DNA of 64,000 nucleotides from Coenobita brevimanus (GCA_032717465.1 CM064657.1:17945331-18009330), one strand, 5' to 3'. Numbered from the stretch's first letter, positions 22,480 through 34,312 are shown. A program made the numbers and translations. The notes: a model not told the origin generated them from the letters alone.

Positions 22480-23425
22480 TCTGGTAATACAGAATTGTGG
22501 TATAATTGTATGACGTAATATTGCAGTAACATTGTGGTAATACATAATTGTAACATTTTATGAATTGTTACATATTAATGTGGTAATGCAAAATTGTGTT
22601 GGCCTTATAATTGTAGTTACATTTTGTTAATGCAACTGTTACATAATTGTGTTGACCTTATAATTGTAGCTAAAGTTACATAAAAGTTACATCTTGTTAA
22701 TGCAACTGTTACATAATTGTTACATATTGTTTGTAGTTACATAATTGTAGTTAAAGTTACATAAAAGTTACATCTTGTTAATGCAACTGTAACATTTTTT
22801 TTTTTATGTGTCCGACTCTGGGCATAGGCTTCACAGCCTGCTATCAAGGCCCAGCAATCCTCCTACATACCATACACCTCTACATGTCACCACTTCGGCG
22901 CTAACATCCACCGTCCTTATTGAATACATGCTAGGGCTGTCTCATACAGGACTGGTGTGTTGGTATTAGCGGGGGTATTTTTACGACATATCGGCGGGTC
23001 TTCTGGTAGATCAGTAAAGCCAGATTTAATGAAATTCAAATCCTTAAACTGTTCCCTGCCCCAACCGGGATTCGAACCTGGGTCCGTTAGGACTGCAGAC
23101 CACCTCTCCACCGATTGAGCCACCGCCTCCCCCAAACATAATTGTAACATAATTGTTACATATTGTTTGTAGTTACATAATTGTAGTTAAAGTTACATAA
23201 AAGTTATATCTTGTTAATGCAACTGTTACATAATTGTTACATATTGTTTGTAGTTACATAATTGTAGCAAGTGTAACATAATGCAATCGTTTGTCGTTAC
23301 ATAATTGTTACATATCGTTTGTAGTTACATAATTGTAGTTAAAGTTACATAAAAGTTACATCTTGTTAATGCAACTGTTACATAATTGTTACCTATTGTT
23401 TGTAGTTACATAATTGTAGCAAGTG
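22480..23425. repeat. AT-rich minisatellite inside ERV-3
   Basis: Irregular units of roughly 80-150 bp are built from AGTTACATAATTGTAG, AAAGTTACATAAAAGTTACA and CTTGTTAATGCAACTG. Clear repeats begin near 22673, 22754, 23187 and 23340. A SINE (22795-23134) interrupts the array. Confidence 0.85.
22795..23134 (-). mobile_element. SINE-A copy 1, tRNA-derived
   Basis: On the minus strand it begins GGGGGAGGCGGTGGCTCAAT, with A-box-like GGCTCAATCGGTGGAGAGG and B-box-like GGTTCGAATCC. It continues into a 250-bp body and ends in a poly(A) tail (poly(T) at 22795-22805). A second copy with the same structure lies at 54655-54996. The poly(A) tail suggests a LINE partner other than the (ATAG)-tailed RTE elements. 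Confidence 0.9.
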
Positions 23426-24300
23426 CTCGGGGAGACAACAATTTGCTTTTTGTTTCACTTATAGAAGGAGTTTACGTGGTATTTTGGCATTTGTAGTAAC
23501 ACTTACGCTTATTTTCATTTGTTTGTTATGTGATCTTACTCTATTACTTTTTCTTTCTTTCTTTCTTTCTTTTTTTTTTATGTATTGATTTTCTATAGTT
23601 TATTTTTCTTCGTTTATCTACGCTTTTTCTGTGTTGTTCATGGTTACATAATTTCTGGCTAATTCCCTTGGGATCCTTTTTTAAGATTTAGTTTATATTG
23701 CACAAATATTACTGAAAATGATATCATATAGCCCCATATTTTGTTATTTTATATAAAAAATATATATACAGTATTAACTATATATACTGACTTGTTGTTC
23801 ACTTGTACCTATCGTGGGCAATATATGTGTCAACACTCTGTGGAAATCATTGTCTTCACGATTGTGTTGAAGATGTTCACTCTTGCTACCGTCATTTGTG
23901 TTGGCCATTTTTTTTTTTTTCTGGTTTTCCTTGTAACTTGATTTATTTGTTTCCACTAGGTAGCTTTAATTAATGTTTAATACAGTCTTTTTTAATCGCT
24001 CACTGAGTAACTGTGATGGTATATTTTCTTTATTACTTTGTAGATGTAATAATGTATAGCTGTATGTATGAAACACGTATTTTATGTAGGTATAAATGGT
24101 AACACTCGTTGGTAGTAAATAAATGATATAATAAATGAATGAATATACACAGTGTAGAATATTTATTGTTGGTGATTATTTAGTGTTTGAGTTATGCAGA
24201 TAATTGAAGTAAGTATGTGTATGTAAGTTGTAATTATACAGCATGTTTTATATGTTTGTGCAGGATTTTTATGTCTGTCACTGTATTGTATAAATGAAGT
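23426..24300. other. AT-rich interior of ERV-3 without genes
   Basis: There are no supported ORFs or domain matches. Composition is A/T-rich with simple tracts (TTTC repeats near 23545-23570). Confidence 0.5.
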
Positions 24301-25224
24301 AACTATGTAACTCACTAATTTTTACCGTGGTGGAAATGGTGTGAGTGGTGTTGCACATGGTGACAGCGTTGTTCTTCACGGGTTGATTGACGTGTTGTGG
24401 GGTGTCAGACACACGGCTTGTCGTCGTCTCAGCACACGTATGGTGACGTCGACATCCCACACTGGTAGCTGTGGTGAGTAAATGAGTAGCGATGAGTAAC
24501 TTGAGTGAAGGTGAGTGAGTAAGATGAGTTGTGAATATGGACTTGGTATTTGCTTCGTCGTCTTGACCTCTTCACTCCTGCGTCAGCGGTGGAGGTTGGG
24601 AGACGGTAGGAGAGAAAGGAGGGTGGGGTCTGGTTGTTGTGAGTTGTGAGTCGTATCTCACTCTTCGTTTGTTTGTTTTGTTTTTCTTTCTCGATGCATT
24701 CTCGGTCCTTTTTTCTTGTGATTTACTCGTTGTGGGATGAAGACTGCCGCTACTTGTAGGAGCGTGTAGAAGATTACACAGACGCATCGTAGAGTTGTTA
24801 CTTGTACTGTAGTTGATCGTAGATTGTTGTAGTTCGTTGGTTCGTCGTAGAAATTGCAAGATTGTTTGTATCAGTATTTTGTTAAACTACTGGCAAGACG
24901 TCCTGTGACCTCTTCACCTCTACATCGGCATGATGATCGGGGAAACGGAGGGGGCTGGTTGGAGAGAATACTGTCAGGAGCTGGTTGTGAGTTGTTGGTT
25001 GTGAGAGGTAATTTTTTTGTTTTCACTCTTGATAATGCAGAATCAATTGTACACTCGTGGGCTTGTATTTTGTAGGAATTCATTGTAGAACTGAAGCTAA
25101 TCTTGTAGAGTGTCGTCTGCTTTTGTAGAAATTCACTGTTAATTCGAAGACGAGGTCCATACTTTCGCTGACCACCAAATCTCATAACTTTGTAGCTTCA
25201 TGCAGTGATGTTTTGTTGTTTAGT

Positions 25225-26108
25225 TGTCACTCTCGATTTCTTGTAGTAGGAAAATGAATACAGTGAGTTGATCTTAATTTATTATCTTCAGAGAAATCTA
25301 AGTTGAGCAGGGTATGTCTTACAGAGACAATATAATAAGTAAGTCTAGTTGAGCCCCTCTTTCTTGTTCACTCTCTCCACTACCTGTCGGCTCTAATGCT
25401 AGCCTCCTTCTGCCTCCCTGCTTCCTAAGTTCTGGTGTAGCAGGGGTTGTGTCACGTGTGTTACACTGTGGTTGGAAAGTTCTAGAAGCCTGTGTGTGAG
25501 TATGTGTGTATGTGTGTGTATGGTCACGAGGCGCTGTCATGTGCCTTTAAAGCAGGGGTTCCCAACCTGGGGTAAATTACCCCAAGTGGGGTAATTTGGT
25601 CTTTTGTGAAGGGTAATGGGGGAGGTAACCAAAAAAAAAAAAAATCTAAAAATCATACCAGTTATGATAGACTTTCAGACCTATACTAAAATTCAGAGAT
25701 GAATGTTTAAAGTCATGTTTATTTGGTATCAGTGTTAATAATAAAAATAAATTACTCCTTGCAATAACTCTCTTGGTTTTAGCCTAACCTTTAATTAAGT
25801 CCTACATTCAAACTAAAATCTGGGCATCAAAATGTTAAGCAGCTAAAATGCAATTGTGGAAACATAAGCAATGAGGGGTAATGAGTGAAGGGAGGTGTTG
25901 AAAATGGGGTAATGGGTAAATAAAGGTTGGGAACCCCTGCTATAAAGCATTCCTTGAGTTAAGAGTGTGTAAGCATGTTTAGCATTGCTCGATTCTCACA
26001 GACACAATACCTTCTCATCATCTGACTTGCTGCTTCTATCTGTCTCTCTATCTATCTATTTATCTATTTATCTATTATGATTTGTAATTATAATATGGAG
26101 TCCTAACA
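25225..26108 (-). repeat. ERV-3 5' LTR with nested MITE
   Basis: On the minus strand the LTR starts TGTTAGGACTCC at 26108 and ends GAGTGACA at 25225. It aligns with the ERV-1 LTRs (44377-44877, 55814-56316). A 387-bp MITE occupies 25553-25939. A short segment (25190-25224) separates the LTR end from the TTTGGTGG-type primer-site region. Confidence 0.8.
25545..25947. mobile_element. hAT-type MITE in ERV-3 LTR, with 8-bp target duplication
   Basis: The terminal inverted repeats are CAGGGGTTCCCAACCT at 25553-25568 and its complement at 25924-25939. The flanking duplication is CTTTAAAG (25545-25552) and CTATAAAG (25940-25947). The sister LTR shows the empty site CCTATAAAGC at about 21994-22003, which confirms the insertion. 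There is no transposase. Both the 8-bp duplication and the CAGGGGT...ends are typical of hAT. Confidence 0.92.
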
Positions 26109-28223
26109 CATTCATAAAATATCTGTAACAGTTCGACTTGAACACCTGTGGGTTGAAATTTGGAGGGAAACAACTCTGGGGAAGCGAATTCCAGAGAGAT
26201 GCAGTTCGGGGAATGAAAGAATTCTGATAGGCAGAAGTTCTGCAATATGGCTGAGTGACATTCCAGTCATGAGCGCTACCAGATGCCCGTGTAGCACGAG
26301 GGAAGGAAGAAAACCAAGAGAAGACTCAAAGACTTGTTCTCTCAAGTGGCCAAGACATGTGTCGTGCTGTAACAGATGGAGAATGGAAGCTTCCTCAGCA
26401 TATTCTGCATTGCAACACTGTTCAACATATGTACCGCAGCAAACAACTTACAACCATACTCAACAGGCTAGGTCACTCTGAATCTTATGATTTTGGTTTG
26501 GAGTTGGAGACTGCAATGGCCAAGGCCATACATGAGATGTCCACCTATCTCACACCTCAGATCATCACGGGTGAGGGAAATGCCCTCTTCCACTGTGAAT
26601 GGGACAACCTAAACAAGATTCTCACCAGCGTCCATGGTTCTAATTTTGTAAACATTGCTGTTGGTATAATGATTCAAGAGATAAAATCTGGCTCTGAGAA
26701 AAATTAGGCTCGAACATTGACCCAGTATTAAAGGTCAAAACCTGGAAGTCTTAAGGTAGATATACCTGAAATCAACATCTACAATAGAGTTGGCCCCAGG
26801 TTTCCACAGGATTCCTCCGTCGATCAGGCTGAAGAAAACTCCACAGTGTATATTGCAAGCATGCAAGAGTATTACGCCTGAGTCATAGACAGAATGATCG
26901 GGAGTGGTGGAGAACAACCTATACCTACCCTGTGGGGATTTACATCAGCCACAGGAGCTACTCCATCGAGAAAATTAACCATTGATTATTTCACCCCTAT
27001 TCGCCAGCCCATCACTGATTACTCAACCGTGCAAGAGCTCATGAGGCGGTCAGAGGTAGCTACAGCTTACGTCAGTAAAGGGGGGAGGGAAGTGGACGAA
27101 AGTATGTGGTCAATACTTTCGACCTTGGAGTATGCATGAAAGCACTCCCACTTGTATGGAAGTATCCTGAAAGGTACAGGAGTCACATCATCACACTATT
27201 GCCATTCCACACTGCTATGAATTTCATAGGAATGGTCACAGCCCACAAGTGTCGTGGATCTGGATATTCAGATACTTCTGGAGGCCCAGCTTGTCACCAA
27301 TGGCTGTCTGAAAAGTGTTCTCAATGGCAATACCTACACCAAGGCACTCTCCTGCTTGAAAACCGTGTGTGAGGCTTTGGAAAGATTTCTCATGCAGCAG
27401 TTTATCCAGGAGGAGAACATCCAAATCTACAGTTCAGTTGCCATACTGAACCTTGTCAAATCCTGCAGTCGTGACAACCTGGACCTTGCCCTGCAGGATC
27501 CTTCGACCCCTGATGTCATCAGGAGGTACTGTGATTATGAAGACAGGGTAAGGAAAGGAAATCTGGAAAGACAGGTACATTCTGGCTATCGTTCATCAAG
27601 CACTGTCACCTGATCTTTATGTTCCAGTACTCAGTGAAAACAAATGATCTAATGCTTTTCCACAAATGCAACGCTGAAATTGCCGATCTGTTCCTCGCAT
27701 ATGACGACCAAAACTATCCCTGGTAACTATACAAGTAAAACTAATCTTATTCATATTGCACTAAAACGTATCACTTGAGAGCATTAGTGAAATATATTAC
27801 TATTTCTAGTATTTATCTGATCAATATTGATCCTGTGTGCATTTGATATTTGTCATTAACATATCTTCACAAAGCAAATATTGGTATTCTCCAAACTCCA
27901 GGTACTTGGTCTGGCTGGATGTGTTCCTCAACCAATCTGGAGTTATCTCATCCTGGGGCAACAGACCTGCTGAAGAAGGGTGACATAGTTGTCGCACGTT
28001 CCCTCATTCCCGGAGCACTTAGTGCCGTGGAGAAGACAGTGGAGCAAACATTCATGAAGTTTGCCAAGTTAAGATATTTCACTGGGAAAATGCCTTAGCT
28101 ATGTACTAACGAAAACATACAAAGATTAACTGTATACTTTCAAAAACATACTGAACCATAATTTATCAATTTGCAGGAGGACTGTCAAGACTGTTCAACA
28201 GGTTCCAAACCTGGTGCCGCACC

Positions 28224-28691
28224 ATGTTTGCACGTGCGCAGTTCTTTGAGAAGACACTGAACATGTTTGGTATGACTGACGACCCTGAATGTCCAAAGGC
28301 TGGCAAACATCGTGTGTTGGAGGCTGCAGAAATCAGGAAGAGTGAGGAGGCAGTTCAGCGAACCATGCCAGCCATACAGAGTTTCGCTAATCCGTTCACC
28401 ATCACAGACAAAGAACACTTCTACTGAATTGCATCTGGAGCACATGTTCCATTAGAGGTTGAACGTGATGTTCTTCGTGCAGAAGTGGTAGGGAAAGAGC
28501 TCAAAGAATCCTTCATCAAGGAGCGTTTTCAGAATGAGAGTGATAAAAGTCTCTTTGATCCAGTCACAAGACAGCAGCTGTTGACAGTAGTATCATGCAA
28601 CAAGAAAGCCCAGCTGACCTCCACACAAGGAAAGGTGAATACACATTTGTTTACTTATACCTTTTTCACACTGAAATTATTAAGAATGTAA
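28224..28691 (+). pseudogene. Exons of pseudogene C with AEIRKSEEAVQ block
   Basis: The frame 28175-28436 gives a continuous conserved block including FFEKTLNMFGM, AEIRKSEEAVQRTMPAIQSF and FTITDKEHFY. After a stop at 28425 it continues with GKELKESFIKERF and LFDPVTRQQL up to AQLTSTQGK. There the donor AAG/GTGAAT at 28634-28641 starts an intron whose acceptor is TTTTGTACAG at 28855-28864. The next exon continues VIQY...EQSNVVFMLL in the expected order. Confidence 0.6.
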
Positions 28692-29576
28692 TGGAAATGA
28701 TATGGTCCTCTAGAACTCAGATGTTTTCTGTATGTATACCATAGTGTGAAAGTATTAAGTCTACAAGGTGAGTAATACCTCTAAATGGTTACAGATAATG
28801 AACACAGCTGTGGAAGTTTGTCTATATCTTCTGTTAAAATTCCTGCTTTCTGTATTTTGTACAGGTCATCCAATACTGAGAGCAGAGTAATGTTGTCTTT
28901 ATGCTGCTCATCAGATCCAGCTCCTAGAACACCCCTTGACCTCAGCGAACTCATGAACTACTCACCGACCCCAGTACCACACAGTTTAGACATATCTGAT
29001 GACTTCTTTGCTAAAACAAACAAGGCTGCCACGCTCCATTTCCTGCTAGAAGAGAGTGTTCAAGTTGTATAGTATCCTGAAGACGCCATTTACATCCAGG
29101 ATGGCATGGTCCTTTTGCATGTCCTCACCAATATCCCCCTTACGTTTGGTCAGATCTGCCTCCAGGTTCTTGACATGATGTCTTCAAAGAAGAACTTCAC
29201 CTTCTCCACTGACTGCTATGAGCAAGACTTCATCAAGGGATAAGAGGCTGAAACGAGGCTGCTCCGAGAAATGCATTGTGGATGGATCAGCCATCAGGAA
29301 GCTTGATCATTTTAATCTTTTCTTGGCCAATGAAGAAAACAAACTCCAGCTCTGCCAACTCCTTCTTGTAGTGTGGGGGAGCAGAGAGGCATTATCCGGA
29401 CTAGAGATGTGTGGAACTGCAGTTGCTATTGTGGAATGAAGAGCTTACCAGCTGGTCGCAAAATGTGATGCAAGTAATGGAGTCCATAAGCTAACCTTTA
29501 AGCGAAAGTCCTTGGTTTCCTAAAGATATACTGACGGTTCCTTAACAGATGATGGTTGACATTACATACTGTTTAC

Positions 29577-29966
29577 ATGTTCCAGGTTGAAGTGAATGAG
29601 GTTCATGCACTGAGATCAAATCAGGAAGAGACAGACACCAGAGTGGTGCTCTACCTCAACCATGCTGCAGCACTTGGTTTCAAATCTGCTGTTTTGAGGA
29701 CACCTGACACAGACCTTTTCGTTATCCTTCTCCACCATTCACACTTCGTCAACCTAACCATCATCTTGGACATTGGATCAGACAAGGCTCGTCAGACTGT
29801 CAACATGGCAGAGCTAAGTGAATCTCTGGGAAAAGATTAGTGCAGTGCACTCCTGGGCTACTATGTCTTCCCTGGTGAGGACTGCACAAGTGCCTTCATG
29901 AGAAACGATAGGGTCACTCCCCTCATAAAGCTGCAGAAGAACCCAAAATTCAAAACAGCTTTCAGG
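29577..29966 (+). pseudogene. PIN-like core exon of pseudogene C
   Basis: The exon (preceded by TTCCAG) reads VEVNEVHALRSNQEETDTRV, followed by a strand AVLRTPDTDLFVILL and, after a TAG at 29838-29840, GYYVFPGEDCTSAFMR. The spaced acidic residues (E-x-D, D-x-D, G-x-D) match the arrangement in PIN/FEN-like nuclease folds. The nuclease idea is an inference from motif spacing only. The exon ends at TTTCAG/GTGAGC 29961-29972. Confidence 0.55.
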
Positions 29967-30186
29967 TGAGCCAAAATGTATACTTATTTATAATTGGTTG
30001 ATGAGATTTGTTTATGCAACTGTCGGCACACGGCCATTTTACAATGAACTTTGCTCTAATAATAAATTATGTTTTCACTGACAATAATTTACAGGCAGCT
30101 TGGTGAAGACTGGAATGTTACACCTGAGGTTCAGCAGCAGCTTGAACAGTTTACTTGCATCATGTATGGGGAAGCTTGTAAGACAT

Positions 30187-30521
30187 CTGTCAATAATGTG
30201 GGTGCGAAGATGCTCCGAAAGATGGTGGGAGGGGGCGAAAGACTGACCATCAAGTCAAAAGTGGATCTTGCACGAATCCCACCCTGCCAGGACTCTCTCC
30301 TTCCTCACATACAATGCGTGAACTACAGAGTAGCCTGCAACAAGAGAGCTAATCTCTCAATGATGTGCGTGCAAAGATGCTCCGAAAGATGGTGGGAGGG
30401 GACGAAAGACTGACACTCAAGTCAAAAGTGGATCTTGCACGAATCCTACCTTTCCAGGACTCTCTCCTTCCTCACATACAGCGTGTGAACTATGGAGTAG
30501 CCTGCAACAAGAGAGCTAATG
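30187..30521. repeat. 167-bp tandem duplication in the last exon of pseudogene C
   Basis: Copies 30187-30353 and 30354-30521 share AGATGCTCCGAAAGATGGTG, TCAAAAGTGGATCTTGCACG and CAGGACTCTCTCCTTCCTC. The period is 167 bp, not a multiple of three, so the duplication itself shifts the reading frame. Confidence 0.93.
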
Positions 30522-30751
30522 AGCCACTCTTCTAGAAGCCACGTCCATATGACACTGGACAAGGTTGGCACAAAACAGAACAGGGAACGCTGGAACCTGT
30601 GTGGACTTATGGTCCCATCTTACCACAGTCCCTTGTAGACCTCTTGCAGACTACTGAGTCTGAGGTTGAAGAAGATGAAATGGAAGACATAGAGATAGAT
30701 GTGAGTGTGGTTGAGATGCTTAGTTATCTTGATGATGATGATGTTGAGTGA

Positions 30752-32387
30752 CAATTTTCCTAGAAAATGTGATTGCTTGAAGGACCAATGTTCCATTTTT
30801 TGTGTATATCTATGCAAGCCAAGAAGCCATGAAAGAAAGCCATTAAAAAGAACATTATAATCCATCCTTTGAACTTAATGATACCTCTGTAGACACAATT
30901 AGCGAGGTGTTTCTTATATGCAGTACACTGTTTGTCATTGGTCAGTGTTCATCGTTTGTCAATTTCATGACTATTATTAAGCATATGAGGTCAGAGGATT
31001 AGATATCAAGAAGACAAAGACATTGAAAATGATATCTAAAAAACATTCATCTCTACAGAAGAAAAAAATTAGCAGACAATCTAGTAAGATATAGAGAAGG
31101 TTTTCACATTTATGGCAGAAAAAATTAAACACACAATCTAGTAAGATATTTAGTCTATTGTCAGATTTAGTAGAATTTTTTGTCATTTCTATTGTTTTTC
31201 TTCCTTTTAAGGCATTAAAAGTGCTCCAAACAGAAAATTAACTCTTCCATTGGATTCTCCGTAGCAAAATTATGTGGACAAGTGGGTTCATTTGTCTATG
31301 TCTGAAGTTTTGTTCAAAAGTTATGGAAACTCTACATTTCGGCTTTTGCCGCTACCGAAATCCAAAGTGGCTGCCAAATAACTGTATTGGGACGTCGGGC
31401 GGCAATGTTAACATTTATTTTTGTTAATTAGACATACTGAAGAGTCTAAAAAAGTTGGTTTCGATTACTTTTATGGGAGGTGCATGGGAACCCCCTCTAG
31501 CTGCTAGACTATTCTCCATCTTCAGTATCATCATCCGGACCTCCTTTCCCACCCTAGGGCAGGGTGAGGAGTAGCAACATCCAGACAGCCCATATTTACC
31601 CAGTCCAATGGGCCATGCTTCCATTCACTCACCATTCAAGCCTACGGAATCCTAGCTGAATCTGATATGCCATAAACATTCATTACGTTCTGTAGCTTCA
31701 CATAAAGGTATCTGATAGAGGCAATCCGGACTCTGTCATGTTAAAAAGGGGTGCCAAATCTCTGAGCATGTGCTTCTCTTCATAATATTCATCTAGCCAG
31801 CTCGATCTCTTGTCAGTTCCCTAGCCTCACGTATTTCCAAACTTCTCTTCATCACACACTCATCCACCACATGAGGTATCATTCAACAACCTTCACTGCC
31901 CTCATGTGCTCCGTAACATCGTGCTTCTTTCGGAATCCACTTTGTGCTTCGCTTGGACCCCTTTCCCGTACCACTGTCAGTGCTTTGTTTGGTTTAACTA
32001 TTGTTATATTTAGGACAGGTCAGCGAATTCTTTATCTGGTTTGTATTCGTTAATATACTTATTTTAGTGGGCACATTCGAAACTACTGTAAAAGAAAAAC
32101 CTTAGGTAATATAAACAATACACTTTGTTTAATTTTTAATACAGAAATTATCATCGTTATTCTGATTTTATGTATTTTCTCAAAATTATTAGTTTATGCC
32201 TATAAGGCGTTTATACTCTGTACTTTTCCAGGTCGATAGCTAAATATATAAAAAAGTGTACTTCATCATACTCTCTTCTCATTACCTTCCCACATTCTTA
32301 TTCCTCCCTCACCAACACCCAGTAATCCAGTCCTCTAAACCAAGCCTTCATTTCCCTCCTCCTTTTCTCATTTGTGATGCTCCCAGT

Positions 32388-32390
<3 letters not shown>
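30752..32390. other. Non-coding interval
   Basis: I find no supported gene or element here. It has AT-rich sequence with one short imperfect repeat (TTAGCAGACAATCTAGTAAGAT-like at about 31070 and 31130). The ORFs in it lack any recognisable domain. Confidence 0.5.

Positions 32391-32454
<64 letters not shown>
32391..32454. repeat. (CA)n microsatellite
   Basis: About 31-32 CA units directly preceding SINE-B. Confidence 0.98.
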
Positions 32455-32457
<3 letters not shown>

Positions 32458-32716
32458 GCTGGTGCAGTGGTAACGTTCTCGCTTGCCATCTGGTAGACGG
32501 GAGTTCGCGCCTCGCTCAGGTTGTGAAAAGTTTCACTGACGAAGTGGGTGGTCACTGTCCCCCTTGAGCAAGGGGACGGGTGTGTGCATGTGTTAAGGTC
32601 ACAGCCTTGCCCTTAGATCGGACTATATGAGCTCTCAGCTCCCTTCCGGGAGGGTAAAAGCTGACGATCACGACCATCAAGTGATCCTGACCGACCCGGT
32701 GAATAAATTAAATTAC
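32455..32716 (+). mobile_element. SINE-B, tRNA-derived
   Basis: The head reads GCTGGTGCAGTGGTAACGTT (A box) and, 30 bp on, GGGAGTTCGCGCCTCG (B box), like a glycine-type tRNA gene. It runs into a roughly 180-bp unrelated body ending GGTGAATAAATTAAATTACA and a second (CA)n. Lack of a closed cloverleaf and the appended body mark it as a SINE rather than a tRNA gene. Confidence 0.82.
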
Positions 32717-32734
32717 ACACACACACACACACAC

Positions 32735-33249
32735 ATCTATTATTCTATCTTTCCTTCCTCCCTTCCCTCTTTCCGTCTTCCTTCCGGCCTTCCTTCCCTC
32801 TTCCTCCTTGTCTTCCCTTTGGTCCCTGCCTGCCTGCCTTGCTAAGTGGTGGTCACAGAGGATGTCTCGCTAACTAAGCCAAATGGTCAGCCCTCAGCCA
32901 AAGCTCTTCCGCTATCGGGCGGTGGAAAGAGAATGACATATTTAAAGTGGGATACAGTGAGACGAGTGATGTAAAGAGGTTTAGAAAGCTAGGCAATATA
33001 GAAAGACACAGGTGACAAGGAGAGTAAGATCCAGATAGATGATACAGAAGGACCGGCAATATAAGTATAGAAACGGGTGATACAGAGTCAGACAGCCTAT
33101 ATAAAGAAACAGAAACAGGCAGGTGATGAAAACAAATTGACAGGCGGTGCTTCAAGAGCCAATATAAAGTGAGAGAGTTAGGCAGTAAAGAGACAGTGAG
33201 TCACAAAGTTATACAGATCGATAACAAGCAATATAGAGACACAGGTAAG

Positions 33250-33252
<3 letters not shown>
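32735..33252. other. Non-coding interval
   Basis: Pyrimidine-rich TTCC/CCTT tracts (32750-32840) are followed by unique-looking sequence with AGATAGA-type purine bias. No gene is seen. Confidence 0.5.

Positions 33253-33310
<58 letters not shown>
33253..33310. repeat. (TA)n microsatellite abutting LINE-3 3' end
   Basis: About 29 TA units end exactly where the LINE-3 tail (GCCAGACGCC on this strand) begins, replacing the usual (ATAG)n tail. Confidence 0.97.
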
Positions 33311-33311
<1 letters not shown>

Positions 33312-34307
33312 CCAGACGCCTCAATCCCGTTTGGGGTGGCCACAAACAAATCGCCTCCAAGTCGCCCTGTCCCCCGCCATTTCACTGCCCTGCTCCCAAA
33401 TAACACCTCCCTCTCTCATATACCTCTCCACCCCATCCCTCCATCTCATCCTCGGCCTCCTCCTCCCTCTTCCCCCCTCCACCTCACTCACATACACTCT
33501 CTTCGTCAGTCTTTCACCCTCCATCCTCTCCACATGGCCAAATCACCTCAGTGTGTTCCTCATAACGCTTCCTATCACATCCACATCAACGCCACAACGC
33601 TTCTTTATATTCTCATTCGTCAGCCTGTCTCTCCATGTGACTCCACAGGCTCCTCTTAAATAACTCATTTCCACTGCTCTCACTCTTGACTTGTGTCCTT
33701 CCAACAACGTCCAAGCTTCACTTCCATACGTTAGAGTTGGTATCACAATACTGTCATGTAGTAACTTTTTCACTTCCATGCTCACTTCCCTGTTTCTTAT
33801 CACTGCTTTCAAAGAACCAGCAACCTTTCTTCCCTGCTGTACCCTTTCAAGCACTTCACCCTCCAAACCTCCATCCTTACTCATCACACTACCCAAGTAC
33901 TTAAACGTACTCACATTTTCCAATTCCTCACCATCCAACCTCGCTGTACATTCACTGACTTCACCTCTCTCAACGACCATCACTTTACTCTTCCCTACAT
34001 TCACATTTAGATTCTGTTTCTTACACACTCTCCCAAACTCATCCACCAAGCCTTGCAGCTCCCCTTCGTCGTCACTCAACAACACAGTATCATCTGCAAA
34101 CAACAGTACAGGGAGTTTCCAAACACTATCCTCTCTCACCAGGGCCACTCCAACATCCACTACCCTACCTTGTACCTCTTTTATTACCCCATCCATGTAC
34201 AGATTGAACAACCATGGAGACATGACACATCCCTGTTTCAATCCAACTTTCAAAGAGAAAAATTCACTTAGTTCACCATCCACACGCACTGCAGCCTTCG
34301 CACCATC

Positions 34308-34312
<5 letters not shown>
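33311..34312 (-). mobile_element. LINE-3 copy: 5'-truncated RTE-like LINE between (TA)n arrays
   Basis: It is nearly identical by eye to the minus-strand copy at 14629-15650. The RT frame is open from 34313 to 33543 (LLFADDTVLLSD, YLGSVMSKDG, YGSEAWTLLEGH). After a frame change near 33540 it continues with the MEGERLTKRVYVSEVEG block to GHPKRD at about 33325. The 5' truncation falls in the SMYDGAK region and is followed directly by (TA)n. Confidence 0.93.

Larger units (their letters stand above)
21735..26108 (-). mobile_element. ERV-3: coding-less LTR element related to ERV-1 (left border uncertain)
   Basis: On the minus strand it has a 5' LTR at 25225-26108 (containing a hAT MITE). Its leader (about 25190-24300) matches the ERV-1 leader (44878-45540). 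Its 3' untranslated part (22158-about 22400) matches the ERV-1 sequence just upstream of its 3' LTR. A 3' LTR ends at 22157. No gag, pol or env is present between; instead there is AT-rich sequence and a minisatellite. It behaves like a LARD-type derivative that would depend on proteins from a coding relative. It interrupts pseudogene C. Confidence 0.75.
26150..30751 (+). pseudogene. Pseudogene C, 3' part: multi-exon relic with PIN-like core and acidic tail
   Basis: Segments follow the order of the unnamed family: DMCRAVTDGEWKLPQHI (about 26357), LLNRLGHSES, GVFTSATGATP-type region (26894-27139), GATDLLKKGDIVVARS (about 27950), GGLSRLFNRFQ (28175), AEIRKSEEAVQ (28328), TPVPHSLD (28968), an acidic PIN-like core EETDTRV (29625) and RTPDTDLFVIL (29698), then FTCIMYGEAC and a WHKTEQGTLEPVW box (30570). 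The acidic C-terminus ends at TGA 30749. Introns with GT/AG borders are recognisable (28636-28864 and 29968-30094), so it derives from a real split gene. In-frame stops (28096, 28876, 29838) disable it. Confidence 0.6.

Noticed and set aside
22480..23425. CRISPR-like array
   Set aside because: Units are irregular and AT-rich without unique spacers, in a eukaryotic LTR element; it is a minisatellite.
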